This document shows positions 28,765-38,332 of a stretch of DNA of 64,000 nt, in pieces (position 1 is the first letter of the stretch; each line of letters begins with the position of its first letter). The notes under the pieces were generated by a model that saw only the letters and a program-made list of their open reading frames with translations, did no database searches and was not told the origin of the DNA. The DNA is from Candidatus Chromulinivorax destructor (GTDB lineage: Bacteria; Babelota; Babeliae; Babelales; Chromulinivoraceae). Location of the stretch: assembly GCF_003366055.1 (NCBI RefSeq), contig NZ_CP025544.1, forward strand, positions 372,001-436,000. The letters run 5' to 3'. A program made the position numbers and the translations under genes.

Positions 28765-30111
28765 ATGGCAAAAGTATCAAACTATTTTCAATGTCAAAAC
28801 TGTGAATACCAAACTCCAAAGTGGCAAGGCTGTTGTCCTGAATGCCGCAAATGGAATACCTTAGAAGAAGTCTCACAATCACCTGCACAACCAAAAAATT
28901 CTGCGCCCGGCAAAACAGCTGCAATGACATCACTTGATAATATTTCAACAGATGAAGCTCCTCGATTTATCACCGGAATATCAGAATGGGATCGTGTTAC
29001 CGGAAACGGTATTGTTCCAGGATCTTTTTCTATTGTTACTGGCGATCCTGGTATTGGTAAATCAACACTCTTACTACAAGTGAGCGCTCAATTATCTGCA
29101 AAATATAAAGTATTTTATTTTTCTACCGAAGAGTCACTTGCTCAAGTAAAAATGCGATTTCAACGACTCAACCATCCATCGCAAACTTTGCTATTTTCTA
29201 CACAAGCAACGCTTGAAATTATTGTAGAAACTTGCAAACAAGAAAAACCTGATCTTGTTATTATCGATTCGATTCAAAATATTTACAGTTCAGAGAATTT
29301 TAGCCTTCCAGGGACTATTACACAACTTCGTGAAACAGCATTTTATTTAATGAAATTAGCAAAAGATAATAACATTGCCATTATCGTAACAGGCCATATC
29401 ACCAAAGAAGGCCAAATGGCTGGACCAAAAATATTAGAACATATTGTTGACGCAGTTTTTTACCTACAAAAAGAAGATAAATGGCAAACTCGAATTTTAC
29501 GATCAGAAAAAAATAGATTTGGGTCAGTTAATGAAATCGGTTTTTTTCAAATGACAAGCACCGGCATGATTGCTATAGAAAATATTAATCAACATTTAAT
29601 CAATGACACAAAACACACCCCAGGTTCAGTATTAATTAGCTGTCTTGAAGGAACGCGACCATTATTTTTAGAACTTCAAGCTTTAACTATACAGACTCAA
29701 TTTAGCGTTGCTCAACGAGTTGCAACCGGCATTGACCATAAACAGATCGTTTTAATTGCTGCAATTTTAGAAAAATATCTGCACATTAAGTTTAGTGGAT
29801 GTGACATATTCTTTAAATTAAGTGGCGGAATCAAAATCAAAGATAACTCTGCTGATTTAGGCATAGCTTTAACCTTACTTTCTAGCTACTTTCAAAAACC
29901 TGTACCTGCGCAAACAATTGCATTAGGTGAAGTATCTTTAACTGGATTAATTAAACCAATTCAAAATATCGATATCCATGCAAAAGAAGCTGCTAAATTT
30001 GGTTTTGATAATTTGCTGATTGCTTATGATCAAAAATTAGAAACTAAAATAAATAAACATGTTCGTCGGTTTAAGTCCGTCTACGATCTTTTAGAACTAT
30101 TTCCTGAATAA
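28765..30111 (+). CDS. radA: DNA repair protein RadA
   Basis: 448 residues with all RadA domains: an N-terminal C4 zinc finger (Cys10, Cys13, Cys24, Cys27), a RecA-like ATPase with Walker A GDPGIGKST (93-101), the RadA-specific KNRFGS (249-254) and a Lon-protease-like C-terminal domain with GEVSLTGLIKPI. RadA is a hexameric helicase for branch migration in recombination. No residue of the main motifs is missing. Confidence 0.97.
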   Translation: MAKVSNYFQCQNCEYQTPKWQGCCPECRKWNTLEEVSQSPAQPKNSAPGKTAAMTSLDNISTDEAPRFITGISEWDRVTGNGIVPGSFSIVTGDPGIGKSTLLLQVSAQLSAKYKVFYFSTEESLAQVKMRFQRLNHPSQTLLFSTQATLEIIVETCKQEKPDLVIIDSIQNIYSSENFSLPGTITQLRETAFYLMKLAKDNNIAIIVTGHITKEGQMAGPKILEHIVDAVFYLQKEDKWQTRILRSEKNRFGSVNEIGFFQMTSTGMIAIENINQHLINDTKHTPGSVLISCLEGTRPLFLELQALTIQTQFSVAQRVATGIDHKQIVLIAAILEKYLHIKFSGCDIFFKLSGGIKIKDNSADLGIALTLLSSYFQKPVPAQTIALGEVSLTGLIKPIQNIDIHAKEAAKFGFDNLLIAYDQKLETKINKHVRRFKSVYDLLELFPE

Positions 30112-30133
30112 AAAATCGATAAAATCATGCCAT

Positions 30134-30175
30134 GTAAAGAAGCTTTATAATCCAACAATAAAGCTTCTTTATGTC
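30134..30175 (+). terminator. terminator of radA
   Basis: TAAAGAAGCTTTA and TAAAGCTTCTTTA form a 13-bp stem with an 11-base loop just after radA. The T tract is short. Confidence 0.6.
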
Positions 30176-30290
30176 TTATCAAATTAAATAATAGTGGTTG
30201 ATCTATCACAATTGACTAAAGCAATAAATCATTTATCTTGTATCTATACAATTATTTTTTCTTATTTATTCATGGCATAAAGGTTAGAAC

Positions 30291-31055
30291 ATGTCATCAG
30301 ATATCTTATTATCTATACAGAATGTTACAAAAACATTTGTAACAAATACTAAAACAATTAGAGCTTTAAAAGGCGTTTCTCTTGATATTTATCAAGGTGA
30401 AATTTTAAGTTTGCTTGGTGTTAATGGTGCTGGTAAAACAACTCTGTCGTCAATTATATCATCCCTTAACCCCCCAACATCTGGTGATATTTTATATCAA
30501 GGCACATCAATCTATAAAGACTTAATTAACTACCGTAGAATTATTGGATTTTGCCCTCAAAAACCTAATATTGATACCATGCTAACCATCGAAGAAAATC
30601 TCTACTTTGCAGGCAGATATTTTAATGTTCCAAGCAATGAAATTAAACAGCGCGCGCAACTTTTAATGCAAAAATTTAGCTTAACTCAATACGCTCAATC
30701 AAAGGGATCTATTCTTTCTGGTGGCTACAAACAAAGATTTTTACTTGCCAGAACTTTAATGCATCAACCTAAAATTGTTATTTTAGATGAACCAACTGTA
30801 GGACTTGATCCACACATTCGACGTAACTTATGGGATGTGATCAAAGAACTTAAAAAAGAAGGCGTCACCGTTCTGTTAACAACTCACTATCTTGATGAAG
30901 CGGAGTATTTATCTGATCGCGTCTGTATTTTAGATAAAGGTGTTATTAAGCTCATCGATACCCCAGATAATTTAAAAAGAATGTATAATCAAACCAACCT
31001 TGAAAATGTATTCATCGAAATCATTAAAGAGGATGCAAACATTGATGCTGAATAA
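30291..31055 (+). CDS. ABC transporter ATP-binding protein (ABC-2 exporter type)
   Basis: 254 residues with Walker A LGVNGAGKTTL, Q-loop CPQKPN, signature LSGGYKQR, Walker B IVILDEPTVGLDP and the switch His in TTHYLDEA. It resembles the ATPases of drug, polysaccharide or nodulation-type (NodI/CcmA) exporters. It is the only ATPase of a four-gene operon with three ABC-2 permeases. The last three bases overlap the first permease. The substrate is unknown. Confidence 0.92.
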   Translation: MSSDILLSIQNVTKTFVTNTKTIRALKGVSLDIYQGEILSLLGVNGAGKTTLSSIISSLNPPTSGDILYQGTSIYKDLINYRRIIGFCPQKPNIDTMLTIEENLYFAGRYFNVPSNEIKQRAQLLMQKFSLTQYAQSKGSILSGGYKQRFLLARTLMHQPKIVILDEPTVGLDPHIRRNLWDVIKELKKEGVTVLLTTHYLDEAEYLSDRVCILDKGVIKLIDTPDNLKRMYNQTNLENVFIEIIKEDANIDAE

Positions 31056-31833
31056 AAAAATTCTACAAACTTTTTATGCTCTTTTATCTAAAGACATAGA
31101 AATTTATAATAAAAAGTTGCTCCCAAGAACCATTGACGCTTTTGTCTGGGCTGGAAGTAACCTTATTATAGCTCACAATATTATGCCTTTATTTGGTATA
31201 CAAGATCCACAATATGGAACATTCATTCTTATTGGCAACCTTGCAATTTGGGGTCTTTTTGAAATGCTCACGACAATTGCAATATTTCTTGGTGATATCG
31301 AAGGCGATCGAACAATCAGTTATTACATATCGTTGCCAATACCAACATCTTTATTTTTTGTAGAGCAAGCTTTGGCAAGTGCTTATCGATCAATGGCAAG
31401 CTCTATACTTATATTTCCTTTAGGAAAATTAATTCTTGGAGATGCTTTACTATTCTCTTCAATTAACTGGCCTTGCTTTCTGATTGCTTTTGCTATGATC
31501 AATGTTTTTTATGGATTCTTAACTCTTTTAGTTGCAAGTTATGTATCTGACTTACCTTCTTTGACCATGGTGCGAAGCAGAATTATGTTTCCTTTATGGT
31601 TTTTAGGTGGTTTTCAATTTCCTTGGAAAATGTTACACGGCGTTGCTCCAACCTTTGCTTACATGAATCTTTGTAATCCAATTACCTACATTATGGAAGG
31701 AATTCGGTCAACAGCTTTACCTACTCAAAATTATCTACCATTTTGGAACTGTATGGCGATGCTTGTATTCTTTTCTATGCTATGTGGATACATTGGCATA
31801 CGAAATCTAAAAAAACGACTTGATTGCCTTTAG
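31045..31833 (+). CDS. ABC-2 type permease, first of three tandem paralogues
   Basis: 262 residues, six predicted membrane helices, with LWFLGGFQFPWKMLHG and NPITYIMEGIRSTAL near the C-terminus, hallmarks of the NodJ-like ABC-2 permeases. The ATG at 31045 was chosen over a TTG at 31000 because it gives exactly the 262-codon length of both paralogues and a good AAAGAGG upstream. It ends with a Lys/Arg-rich tail (LKKRLDCL) like the other two. It partners the ATPase before it. Confidence 0.85.
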   Translation: MLNKKILQTFYALLSKDIEIYNKKLLPRTIDAFVWAGSNLIIAHNIMPLFGIQDPQYGTFILIGNLAIWGLFEMLTTIAIFLGDIEGDRTISYYISLPIPTSLFFVEQALASAYRSMASSILIFPLGKLILGDALLFSSINWPCFLIAFAMINVFYGFLTLLVASYVSDLPSLTMVRSRIMFPLWFLGGFQFPWKMLHGVAPTFAYMNLCNPITYIMEGIRSTALPTQNYLPFWNCMAMLVFFSMLCGYIGIRNLKKRLDCL

Positions 31834-31841
31834 GAATTTTT

Positions 31842-32630
31842 ATGCTTACAACTTTTTATATTCAGCTGCACGTTTTCACACAACTTTTGAAACGAGACTT
31901 TGGTATTTTTTTACAAAATGCAGTTAATAATGCAATTAATATACTCTGTTGGGTTATTTTGTCGTTAGTTGTGTATCAATTTATTATGCCTGAACTTGGA
32001 TGTACCTATAAGGGTGACTTCTTACTGGTCAGCTGCGTTATATCTCGAGCTTTTTTTGGTGTTATGGATGGAGTCTGTAGAATGGTTGCAGACCTTGATG
32101 GTGATAAAGCAATTACTTACGATATGACATTGCCAATTTCCCATACCCTGCTGTTTATTAAAATTGCAATATCAAATGGCATGCATGCAGGATTATTATC
32201 ACTGTTAATTATTCCTGCTGGTAAAATTATTTTGTGGAGCTATCTGAGCTTTCCATTTTTTTGCCTACCAAAATTATTACTCATTATTTTTTTAAGCTCA
32301 TTTTTTGCAGGATTCTTTTCATTGTTCATTATTGGAATCACAAAAAATCTTATGCAAATTGAAGATATTTGGAGTGGCATACTTTTTCCATTATTTGCTC
32401 TTGGTGGTTTTCAGTTTACTTGGAAAGTTATGCATGAAGTATCTCCAGTCATGAGTTACATCAATCTTTTCAATCCAGTCATGTACATGTTTGAAGGTAT
32501 TCGTGGAGCTACGCTTGATCCAGCATTATCGATATCATTTTGGATCTGCTGCATGATGCTTATGATATTTACTATTCCTATGGGATATATTGGAATTCAT
32601 CTTTTAAAACGACGCCTTGATGCGATTTAG
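31842..32630 (+). CDS. ABC-2 type permease, second tandem paralogue
   Basis: 262 residues from the ATG at 31842, which has TAGGAA upstream; the TAG is the stop of the previous gene. Conserved features with its neighbours are ALGGFQFTWKVMHEVSP, NPVMYMFEGIRGATL and the C-terminal LLKRRLDAI. Divergence among the three is substantial, so the duplication is old and the copies probably form heteromeric pairs or alternative exporters. Confidence 0.85.
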   Translation: MLTTFYIQLHVFTQLLKRDFGIFLQNAVNNAINILCWVILSLVVYQFIMPELGCTYKGDFLLVSCVISRAFFGVMDGVCRMVADLDGDKAITYDMTLPISHTLLFIKIAISNGMHAGLLSLLIIPAGKIILWSYLSFPFFCLPKLLLIIFLSSFFAGFFSLFIIGITKNLMQIEDIWSGILFPLFALGGFQFTWKVMHEVSPVMSYINLFNPVMYMFEGIRGATLDPALSISFWICCMMLMIFTIPMGYIGIHLLKRRLDAI

Positions 32631-32639
32631 GAATTCATT

Positions 32640-33428
32640 ATGACTGATAGTTTTTACCAACAAGCTGGTGTAATTTTGCAACTATTACATCGAGATTTTT
32701 ATATATTTAAACGAAATTTTTTACATCGTTTACGGATGGCTTTGTATTGGGTTGTAATTTCAGTTGCTATTGCTCGAATGTTTTTACCTTCTATGGGTTT
32801 AGATAATTTTGCACCATTTATTTTGATCAGCTCTGCTGTCAGTTATGGTCTTTTTATTGTCATGCAAAATGCAATGAGTCTGGTTGAAGATATTACAGAA
32901 AATCATGCGATTGCTTATGAGCTCACTTTACCAGTTGCACAGTGGCTTATATTTTTAAAAATTATGATAAGTAATGCACTACAATCATTTGTTATATCTC
33001 TTTCAATTGTACCTTGTGGCTTACTTCTTCTTATGAATAGTCATGCTTTTCCTGATTTTTCATGGTGGAAATTTATACTTATTTTTATCTGTGCATCAAT
33101 ATTTTATGGAGCATTTTCTTTAATTTTAGCAATATCGCTTAAAGATATGTCTCAAGTTGATAATGTATGGCTAAGAATATTGTTTCCCATCTGGTACTTA
33201 GGTTGTTTTCAATTTCCATGGAGCGTTTTATACAAAGTCTCTCCAGCACTTGCATATCTTGATTTATGCAACCCGATGACCTACATTTTAGAAGGTGGGC
33301 GATCTGCTACAATTAACAGCGCTGGATCACTTCCTTTTATTCCCTGTTGCGCCATGATTCTATTTTTTGCAGCAATTTGCTCAATAATAGGCATACATTT
33401 CATGAAAAAACGTTTAAACTGTATATAA
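32640..33428 (+). CDS. ABC-2 type permease, third tandem paralogue
   Basis: 262 residues, same length as the other two, with YLGCFQFPWSVLYKVSP, NPMTYILEGGRSATI and the tail MKKRLNCI. A TAGGAATTCATT sequence holds the previous stop and the ribosome site. An ABC-2 exporter normally needs two permease subunits, so three copies for one ATPase is notable. Confidence 0.85.
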   Translation: MTDSFYQQAGVILQLLHRDFYIFKRNFLHRLRMALYWVVISVAIARMFLPSMGLDNFAPFILISSAVSYGLFIVMQNAMSLVEDITENHAIAYELTLPVAQWLIFLKIMISNALQSFVISLSIVPCGLLLLMNSHAFPDFSWWKFILIFICASIFYGAFSLILAISLKDMSQVDNVWLRILFPIWYLGCFQFPWSVLYKVSPALAYLDLCNPMTYILEGGRSATINSAGSLPFIPCCAMILFFAAICSIIGIHFMKKRLNCI

Positions 33429-33462
33429 AAGCACATTAATCATCTCAAATAAAAATTTACTT

Positions 33463-34248
33463 ATGACCACAAATTCTGAAATTGCGTTAAATAAATATAT
33501 TGCTCATGCAGGTTATTGCTCACGTCGAGTAGCAACAGATCTTATTAAAAATGGTAAGGTTCGCATCAATGGCATACAAGTTAAAACTCCTTTTACTCTC
33601 GTAAAAGCAACTGATCTTGTTACGGTAGAAAACAATCCAATTACACCAGAAAAAAAAATCTACATTCTTTTAAATAAACCTAAAAATGTTATTTGTACTG
33701 TTGCTGATGAAAACAACAGAAAAACAATTACTGATTTATTTGCTGGTGTATTTAAAGAACGCTTGTACCCAATTGGAAGACTTGATCGTAGTACAACTGG
33801 CTTAATTATCATGACCAATGACGGTGATCTAACGCAACGCCTTGCTCATCCAAAATATGAAGTTCCAAAGATGTATCAAGTAACAAGCGAAACATCAATT
33901 GCTAAAAGTGTTATAGAAACACTTTTACAAGGTGTTCCACTGGAAGATGGTTTCATGAAAGTTGATGAAGCAGGTTACCCAACATCTTCAAAAAAAATCG
34001 TAAATGTTACAATTCACAGTGGCAAAAATCACATTGTAAGAAGACTATTTGAAGAACTTGGCCATCCAGATATTAAGTTAGATAGATTTTCATATGCTGG
34101 TCTTACCAAAGAAAAATTACGTACCGGTGAATGGAGACATTTAACAACTCAAGAAGTTGCAGCACTTTACCAATACGAAGAAAAAGAATTAGTAAAAGAA
34201 CCTAAAAAAATAAATCGCGCGAAAAAATATTACGCACGACTTGGATAA
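33463..34248 (+). CDS. RsuA/RluB-family rRNA pseudouridine synthase
   Basis: 261 residues: an N-terminal S4 RNA-binding domain (NKYIAHAGYCSRRVATDLI) and a catalytic domain with GRLDRSTTGLIIMTNDG, which contains the catalytic Asp. The HIVRRLFEELGHP motif is typical of the RsuA/RluB/RluE/RluF group. RluB of 23S rRNA is the likeliest; the exact target base cannot be read. It ends at a strong terminator. Confidence 0.9.
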   Translation: MTTNSEIALNKYIAHAGYCSRRVATDLIKNGKVRINGIQVKTPFTLVKATDLVTVENNPITPEKKIYILLNKPKNVICTVADENNRKTITDLFAGVFKERLYPIGRLDRSTTGLIIMTNDGDLTQRLAHPKYEVPKMYQVTSETSIAKSVIETLLQGVPLEDGFMKVDEAGYPTSSKKIVNVTIHSGKNHIVRRLFEELGHPDIKLDRFSYAGLTKEKLRTGEWRHLTTQEVAALYQYEEKELVKEPKKINRAKKYYARLG

Positions 34249-34250
34249 AT

Positions 34251-34283
34251 AAAAAAGCCCATCAAAATTGATGGGCTTTTTTT
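34251..34283 (+). terminator. terminator of the pseudouridine synthase gene
   Basis: AAAAAAGCCCATCAA and TTGATGGGCTTTTTTT form a nearly perfect stem with a long T tract three bases after the stop. It may also serve the minus gene at 34289. Confidence 0.9.
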
Positions 34284-34288
34284 ATGTA

Positions 34289-34642
34289 CTATCGATGTGA
34301 TGGATTTTTCGATATCTTTTTTTGTATCATGCTATTTTTAATACGAGCTGTTTTTTTCATCTGATGTTGATACACATATGCACTTAATGGCGTAACATTA
34401 TTTTGTGCCGGAACTTGCAGAAGGTCAATAGGATGCATAACTGGCTGAATCATAATAACAGGACCACATATCAATGCCAAAGCAACTGTATAAACAAAAG
34501 AACGTTGACTGCATGACAGTGGCATATACTGGCGTTGCCAAGTTGCTTGCTCTTGATTATTGTTTTCTTTTTTAGATGCTTGAGGCATAGAAGTTATGAC
34601 AACAGGTACACATAAAAAAAGCAGCAGCATCAAACGTTTCAT
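34289..34642 (-). CDS. small secreted or membrane hypothetical protein
   Basis: 117 residues with a signal-like N-terminus (MKRLMLLLFLCVPVVITSM), a second hydrophobic segment (FVYTVALALICGPVIMI) and a basic tail. No family is recognised. It begins two bases after the AGCS symporter stop, so the two are probably co-transcribed. Confidence 0.6.
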   Translation of the reverse strand: MKRLMLLLFLCVPVVITSMPQASKKENNNQEQATWQRQYMPLSCSQRSFVYTVALALICGPVIMIQPVMHPIDLLQVPAQNNVTPLSAYVYQHQMKKTARIKNSMIQKKISKNPSHR

Positions 34643-34644
34643 AG

Positions 34645-35967
34645 TTACTCTTTTGTTTTTAAATTAAATTTAATTTTATCAGACAACATCACAATTCCAT
34701 ACATATTCAAAATCAATAATAACATACCCGTAATTGCCATAAACATCATCGCATGATCATTTTCACCAACATACGAAAATAGTAAGAAAGCAGACCCTGC
34801 AAAAATAGGGTATATTTTATTACCTTTTTCACCCCATAAAAACACAGCTGCATTTTTACCAACAGTGTAAAATGAAATTAACGAACTATAACCAAGCAAG
34901 AAAATAAACATTGGCCAGAAAAGATTAATATACGGAAAGTAAAGTTGTAAAGCTTGCGCTACTAATACTGTTTGATGAATACCATCTTTCCATGTTCCTG
35001 TTACTAAAATAAGAAGAAGGCTTAAGGTACAGATAATAAATGTATCCATAAATATGCCCATAATCCCCATAGAAGCTTCTCTGCTTGGACTTACTTCAGA
35101 TGTTTGGCTATGAATTGTTGATGCATAACCAATACCAATGTCGCCTGAATAACAAGCTCTTTTAATTCCGTATGTCATCGTCGTCATCATCGTCGAACCT
35201 GCAAAAGCTCCAATTGCAGCATGAGGTGTCCAGGCTGAAATGAAAATAAGTTTAAGTATTCCTGGAAGCATGGTTATGTTGATAGCGAGAATATAAAGGC
35301 TCATTGATACAAAAATAACTAAAAATAGTGGTACCACAACAGAGCTTACTTTGCCTACTAACTGCAATCCGCCTTGACCAATGATTAAAACTAAAAACAT
35401 TAAAAGTAGGACAACAATAATTTTTTCAAAGCCCCATCCTGCAATAATTGTATGAGTTATCGTTTTAAAAATAAAAATTTCAGTCCCATAAATACAAAAT
35501 AAAAATGCAACTAATGATGATAAAAATTTACCCCCTTGCAGTTGTTGCAGATAAATCATAGGACCACCAGTGTAGCTATTATCTTTATCTTTAATTCGAT
35601 ATATCATGCCTAAATAAATCTCTGCATATTTTACTAACATGCCAAAAAAACCAGCAATCCACATCCAAAAAACAGCACCAGGTCCACCTAATTGAACAGC
35701 TGTACATACGCCAACAACATTTCCAATACCTATGCACCCACCAATTGAAGCAAAAAACACATACAATGGCTTAACACCACGAACATGCTCAGATTTTTGA
35801 TAGATATAACTATGAAAAATCTTAAAGATTTCAGGCATATGCATAATTTGAAAAAAATTTGATTTATAAGTAAAATAAATGCCAACTAACATCAATGCTG
35901 GGACGCCGCCATAAGTCCAAACGAAGTCTTCAATATATTCAAGGTGCGATAAAAAATAATTCAGCAT
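34645..35967 (-). CDS. AGCS-family sodium/alanine (glycine) symporter
   Basis: 440 residues, about ten membrane helices. The AGCS signatures are visible: FFASIGGCIGIGNVVGVC near the start, YTGGPMIYLQ and GSTMMTTMTYGIKRACYSGD further on. Relatives import alanine or glycine with Na+ or H+. For a bacterium with few biosynthetic genes in view this would be an amino-acid uptake route. Substrate is inferred from the family. Confidence 0.92.
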   Translation of the reverse strand: MLNYFLSHLEYIEDFVWTYGGVPALMLVGIYFTYKSNFFQIMHMPEIFKIFHSYIYQKSEHVRGVKPLYVFFASIGGCIGIGNVVGVCTAVQLGGPGAVFWMWIAGFFGMLVKYAEIYLGMIYRIKDKDNSYTGGPMIYLQQLQGGKFLSSLVAFLFCIYGTEIFIFKTITHTIIAGWGFEKIIVVLLLMFLVLIIGQGGLQLVGKVSSVVVPLFLVIFVSMSLYILAINITMLPGILKLIFISAWTPHAAIGAFAGSTMMTTMTYGIKRACYSGDIGIGYASTIHSQTSEVSPSREASMGIMGIFMDTFIICTLSLLLILVTGTWKDGIHQTVLVAQALQLYFPYINLFWPMFIFLLGYSSLISFYTVGKNAAVFLWGEKGNKIYPIFAGSAFLLFSYVGENDHAMMFMAITGMLLLILNMYGIVMLSDKIKFNLKTKE

Positions 35968-36119
35968 TAAAATCCCTATATAAACTATGATTAATTACAA
36001 ATTTTAATAGTAAAGGAGCAATGATACTTTGTCAAAACAATAAGTAGATAAAGAGGCTGATTCGATATGTTTTTCGTTTTATGATAAACTATTTCAATAC
36101 ATATAAAAAAGGATTCTGT

Positions 36120-36650
36120 ATGAAAAAAAGTATATTAGTTCTATCAACGCTGTTTTTCTTGTCAGCTTTATCGCCTGTTCTTGTGCAATCAGGACGTGAA
36201 GCTAAACTTACAAAAAATGACAATAAACAACCATTTACAACTGGCGATAAATTGAATTTAAATTCAGCAACTGAATTTACACAAACCAATGATGGAATTT
36301 ATTATAAAACAATAAAATCTGGTACAGGAAAATTACCTTGCAAAGGTGAAGTCTTAACCGTTCATTACACCGGCTATTTTCTTGTTAAAAAAATGAATGA
36401 TAAAAAACAAATCGAGTATTCTATTGGTGAAGTATTTGACAGCAGCGTTCAGCGCCAAAAACCATTTAGTTTTAGACTTGGCATGCGTCAAGTGATTTCT
36501 GGATGGGATAAAATGCTTGCAACTATGAAACCGGGTGAAAAACGTATTGTTGTTCTTCCTTCAAAAGAAGCGTATGGCAATCGAGCTCAAGGGCATATTC
36601 CAGCTGATGCATCATTAATATTTATAATCGAATTTATTTCAGCAGCATAA
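36120..36650 (+). CDS. exported FKBP-type peptidyl-prolyl isomerase
   Basis: 176 residues from the ATG at 36120, which has AAAAAAGGA upstream; an ATG at 36081 gives a less typical signal. The Sec signal (MKKSILVLSTLFFLSALSPV) is followed by an FKBP domain with EVLTVHYTGYF, VISGWDKMLATMKPGEKR and PSKEAYGNRA. It probably folds periplasmic or outer-membrane proteins. A second, signal-less FKBP follows 23 bases later. Confidence 0.9.
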   Translation: MKKSILVLSTLFFLSALSPVLVQSGREAKLTKNDNKQPFTTGDKLNLNSATEFTQTNDGIYYKTIKSGTGKLPCKGEVLTVHYTGYFLVKKMNDKKQIEYSIGEVFDSSVQRQKPFSFRLGMRQVISGWDKMLATMKPGEKRIVVLPSKEAYGNRAQGHIPADASLIFIIEFISAA

Positions 36651-36673
36651 TTCAAAAACGAAAGATACTTTGT

Positions 36674-37069
36674 ATGAAAAGCAATATTACATCAGGTGAG
36701 ATGTTACATTTAGAAGATTTTACAACATCAAAGCATGGTATTGTCTATAAAATAGTTAAAGAATCTGATCAAGAAAAACCTGAAGTTGGTGATATTGTTA
36801 CCGTTCATTATACAGGATGCCTTTTAAAAGGTAGTCATGAAGTTGGCAAGAAATTTGATAGCAGTCTTGATCGCGGTGAACCGTTTCAATTCACTTTAGG
36901 ATTTGGACAAGTTATTAAAGGCTGGGATCTTTCACTTGCAGATATGAAAATTGGCGAAGAACGCATTGTTCTTTTACCTGCTCATTTGGCATACGGTGAC
37001 AGATCTGTTTCAGTTATTCCTGCAAACTCTACTTTAATATTCGATATTAAATTACTTGGTACAGAATAA
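36674..37069 (+). CDS. FKBP-type peptidyl-prolyl isomerase without signal
   Basis: 131 residues, one FKBP domain: DIVTVHYTGCLL, KKFDSSLDRGEPFQFTLGFG, VIKGWDLSLADMKIGEER and PAHLAYGDRS. No signal peptide is seen, so it is cytoplasmic if the ATG at 36674 is right. It is a paralogue of the preceding gene and in the same transcript. Confidence 0.9.
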   Translation: MKSNITSGEMLHLEDFTTSKHGIVYKIVKESDQEKPEVGDIVTVHYTGCLLKGSHEVGKKFDSSLDRGEPFQFTLGFGQVIKGWDLSLADMKIGEERIVLLPAHLAYGDRSVSVIPANSTLIFDIKLLGTE

Positions 37070-37086
37070 ACTTTAAATAAAAATAG

Positions 37087-37124
37087 AAAAGCCCTGAAGA
37101 TCTTATAAGATCTTCAGGGCTTTT
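37087..37124. terminator. bidirectional terminator after the FKBP pair
   Basis: AAAAGCCCTGAAGATC and GATCTTCAGGGCTTTT form a perfect 16-bp stem with a six-base loop, between the plus FKBP gene and the minus hydrolase gene. Confidence 0.92.
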
Positions 37125-37132
37125 CTATTAAA

Positions 37133-37951
37133 CTATTTTTTAAAATCAACCGTAATCATACCATTCTCCATATCTCCGGCTTGACTATCTACAGCTTGCT
37201 TTATTTTAGGAAAAAGCTGAAACAGCTGATTGTAATAATCGTGTGCAATGCCTTTGCCATTGACAAGAATCTCGACTTGAATACATGGGGCATTTTCTTC
37301 AAATGTTCGACCTGACCAAAAATTAGCATTTTTATTTTTTATTCCTTGAGGATCTACAACCTGAATCCAATCTTTTTTTGAATATACCGAATAAATTTTC
37401 TTAAAGCAGTGTGTGTACACTTGGTTGTGATTAACTTGCTGCACTGGCGTACCAAAAAGCCATACTTCCATTTCAATATCGGGATAATAAGGTAAATGGT
37501 TTGCCATATTTAAAACTACATTTCCACCATGTGAATAGCCAAGTAGTCGAACCTTAGGAATAACTTGATGCTCTGTATAATAATCAGTCACAACTTTGTA
37601 AAGCTGGTCTACAAGATCCCGTGCTGAGTTGTTACGAGTGTAATCATTGACATGCTCAGACTTCCAGCCAAAAACATAAAATTGATCCATGTTGTATGAT
37701 TTACAATCACAATGCATGCATCCTTTTGCCATTTTATTAAAGTGGTAATAATCAGGAAGATCTTTTGCAAGGGAAAGTCCTTGAGGGCAATACATTAAAG
37801 GTCGATAATGAGAATATTGAAAAAGCTTGCGCATTAAATAGGTCCCATGAACAAAAATTGTAATAGAATGATCTTCCGTCGGCTGTCCAACTGAAATCAA
37901 TGGTAATTCATAACCAACCAACAACAGCATCATCCAGATCTTTTTGTTCAT
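37133..37951 (-). CDS. secreted alpha/beta-hydrolase-like protein, paralogue 1
   Basis: 272 residues with a Sec signal (KKIWMMLLLVGYELPLISV). It has a nucleophile elbow LLGYSHGGNVV with the G-x-S-x-G pattern of lipases and esterases, and ITIFVHGT, the usual oxyanion-hole strand. Candidate Asp and His partners lie in KKDWIQVVDPQG and GKGIAHDYY. It shares many segments with the gene at 38333-39178. The substrate is unknown; lipid or ester hydrolysis outside the cell is inference. Confidence 0.75.
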   Translation of the reverse strand: MNKKIWMMLLLVGYELPLISVGQPTEDHSITIFVHGTYLMRKLFQYSHYRPLMYCPQGLSLAKDLPDYYHFNKMAKGCMHCDCKSYNMDQFYVFGWKSEHVNDYTRNNSARDLVDQLYKVVTDYYTEHQVIPKVRLLGYSHGGNVVLNMANHLPYYPDIEMEVWLFGTPVQQVNHNQVYTHCFKKIYSVYSKKDWIQVVDPQGIKNKNANFWSGRTFEENAPCIQVEILVNGKGIAHDYYNQLFQLFPKIKQAVDSQAGDMENGMITVDFKK

Positions 37952-38304
37952 ACAAAAACCTTTATATCAAATAACCCTCACTTCATGCCAGACGTTGTAA
38001 AAACCTTAAAATTATTACAATATATCTGATATGTTTTGCATATATATTTATATTCTTTTTTGTATAATCTATTCATATTTTTATGTATAAACAATAAAAA
38101 CTGTTTTTTAAAGAGAAAATAGTATTTGTTATCAACAAAAAATAATTGAGATCTGGTATTGCTCAACCGCTTTTTACAAAATTTGAAAAATATAGATGTC
38201 TATAGCTCTCATTACATTTTTATTATTTATAATATCCAACCGCAAAAATGCAAACTATGCTGTTACAAGTCAATAAAAAAATATGCTGATTATTATACTA
38301 TTTT

Positions 38305-38321
38305 AAAATTTGGCTCACACA
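38305..38321 (-). repeat. TIR element family, isolated terminus F
   Basis: AAAATTTGGCTCACACA matches the element terminus with one change. The adjacent sequence does not match the element interior, so it is a remnant or chance. The 381-base gap 37952-38332 otherwise holds nothing recognisable. Confidence 0.45.
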
Positions 38322-38332
38322 GCGTAGATATA

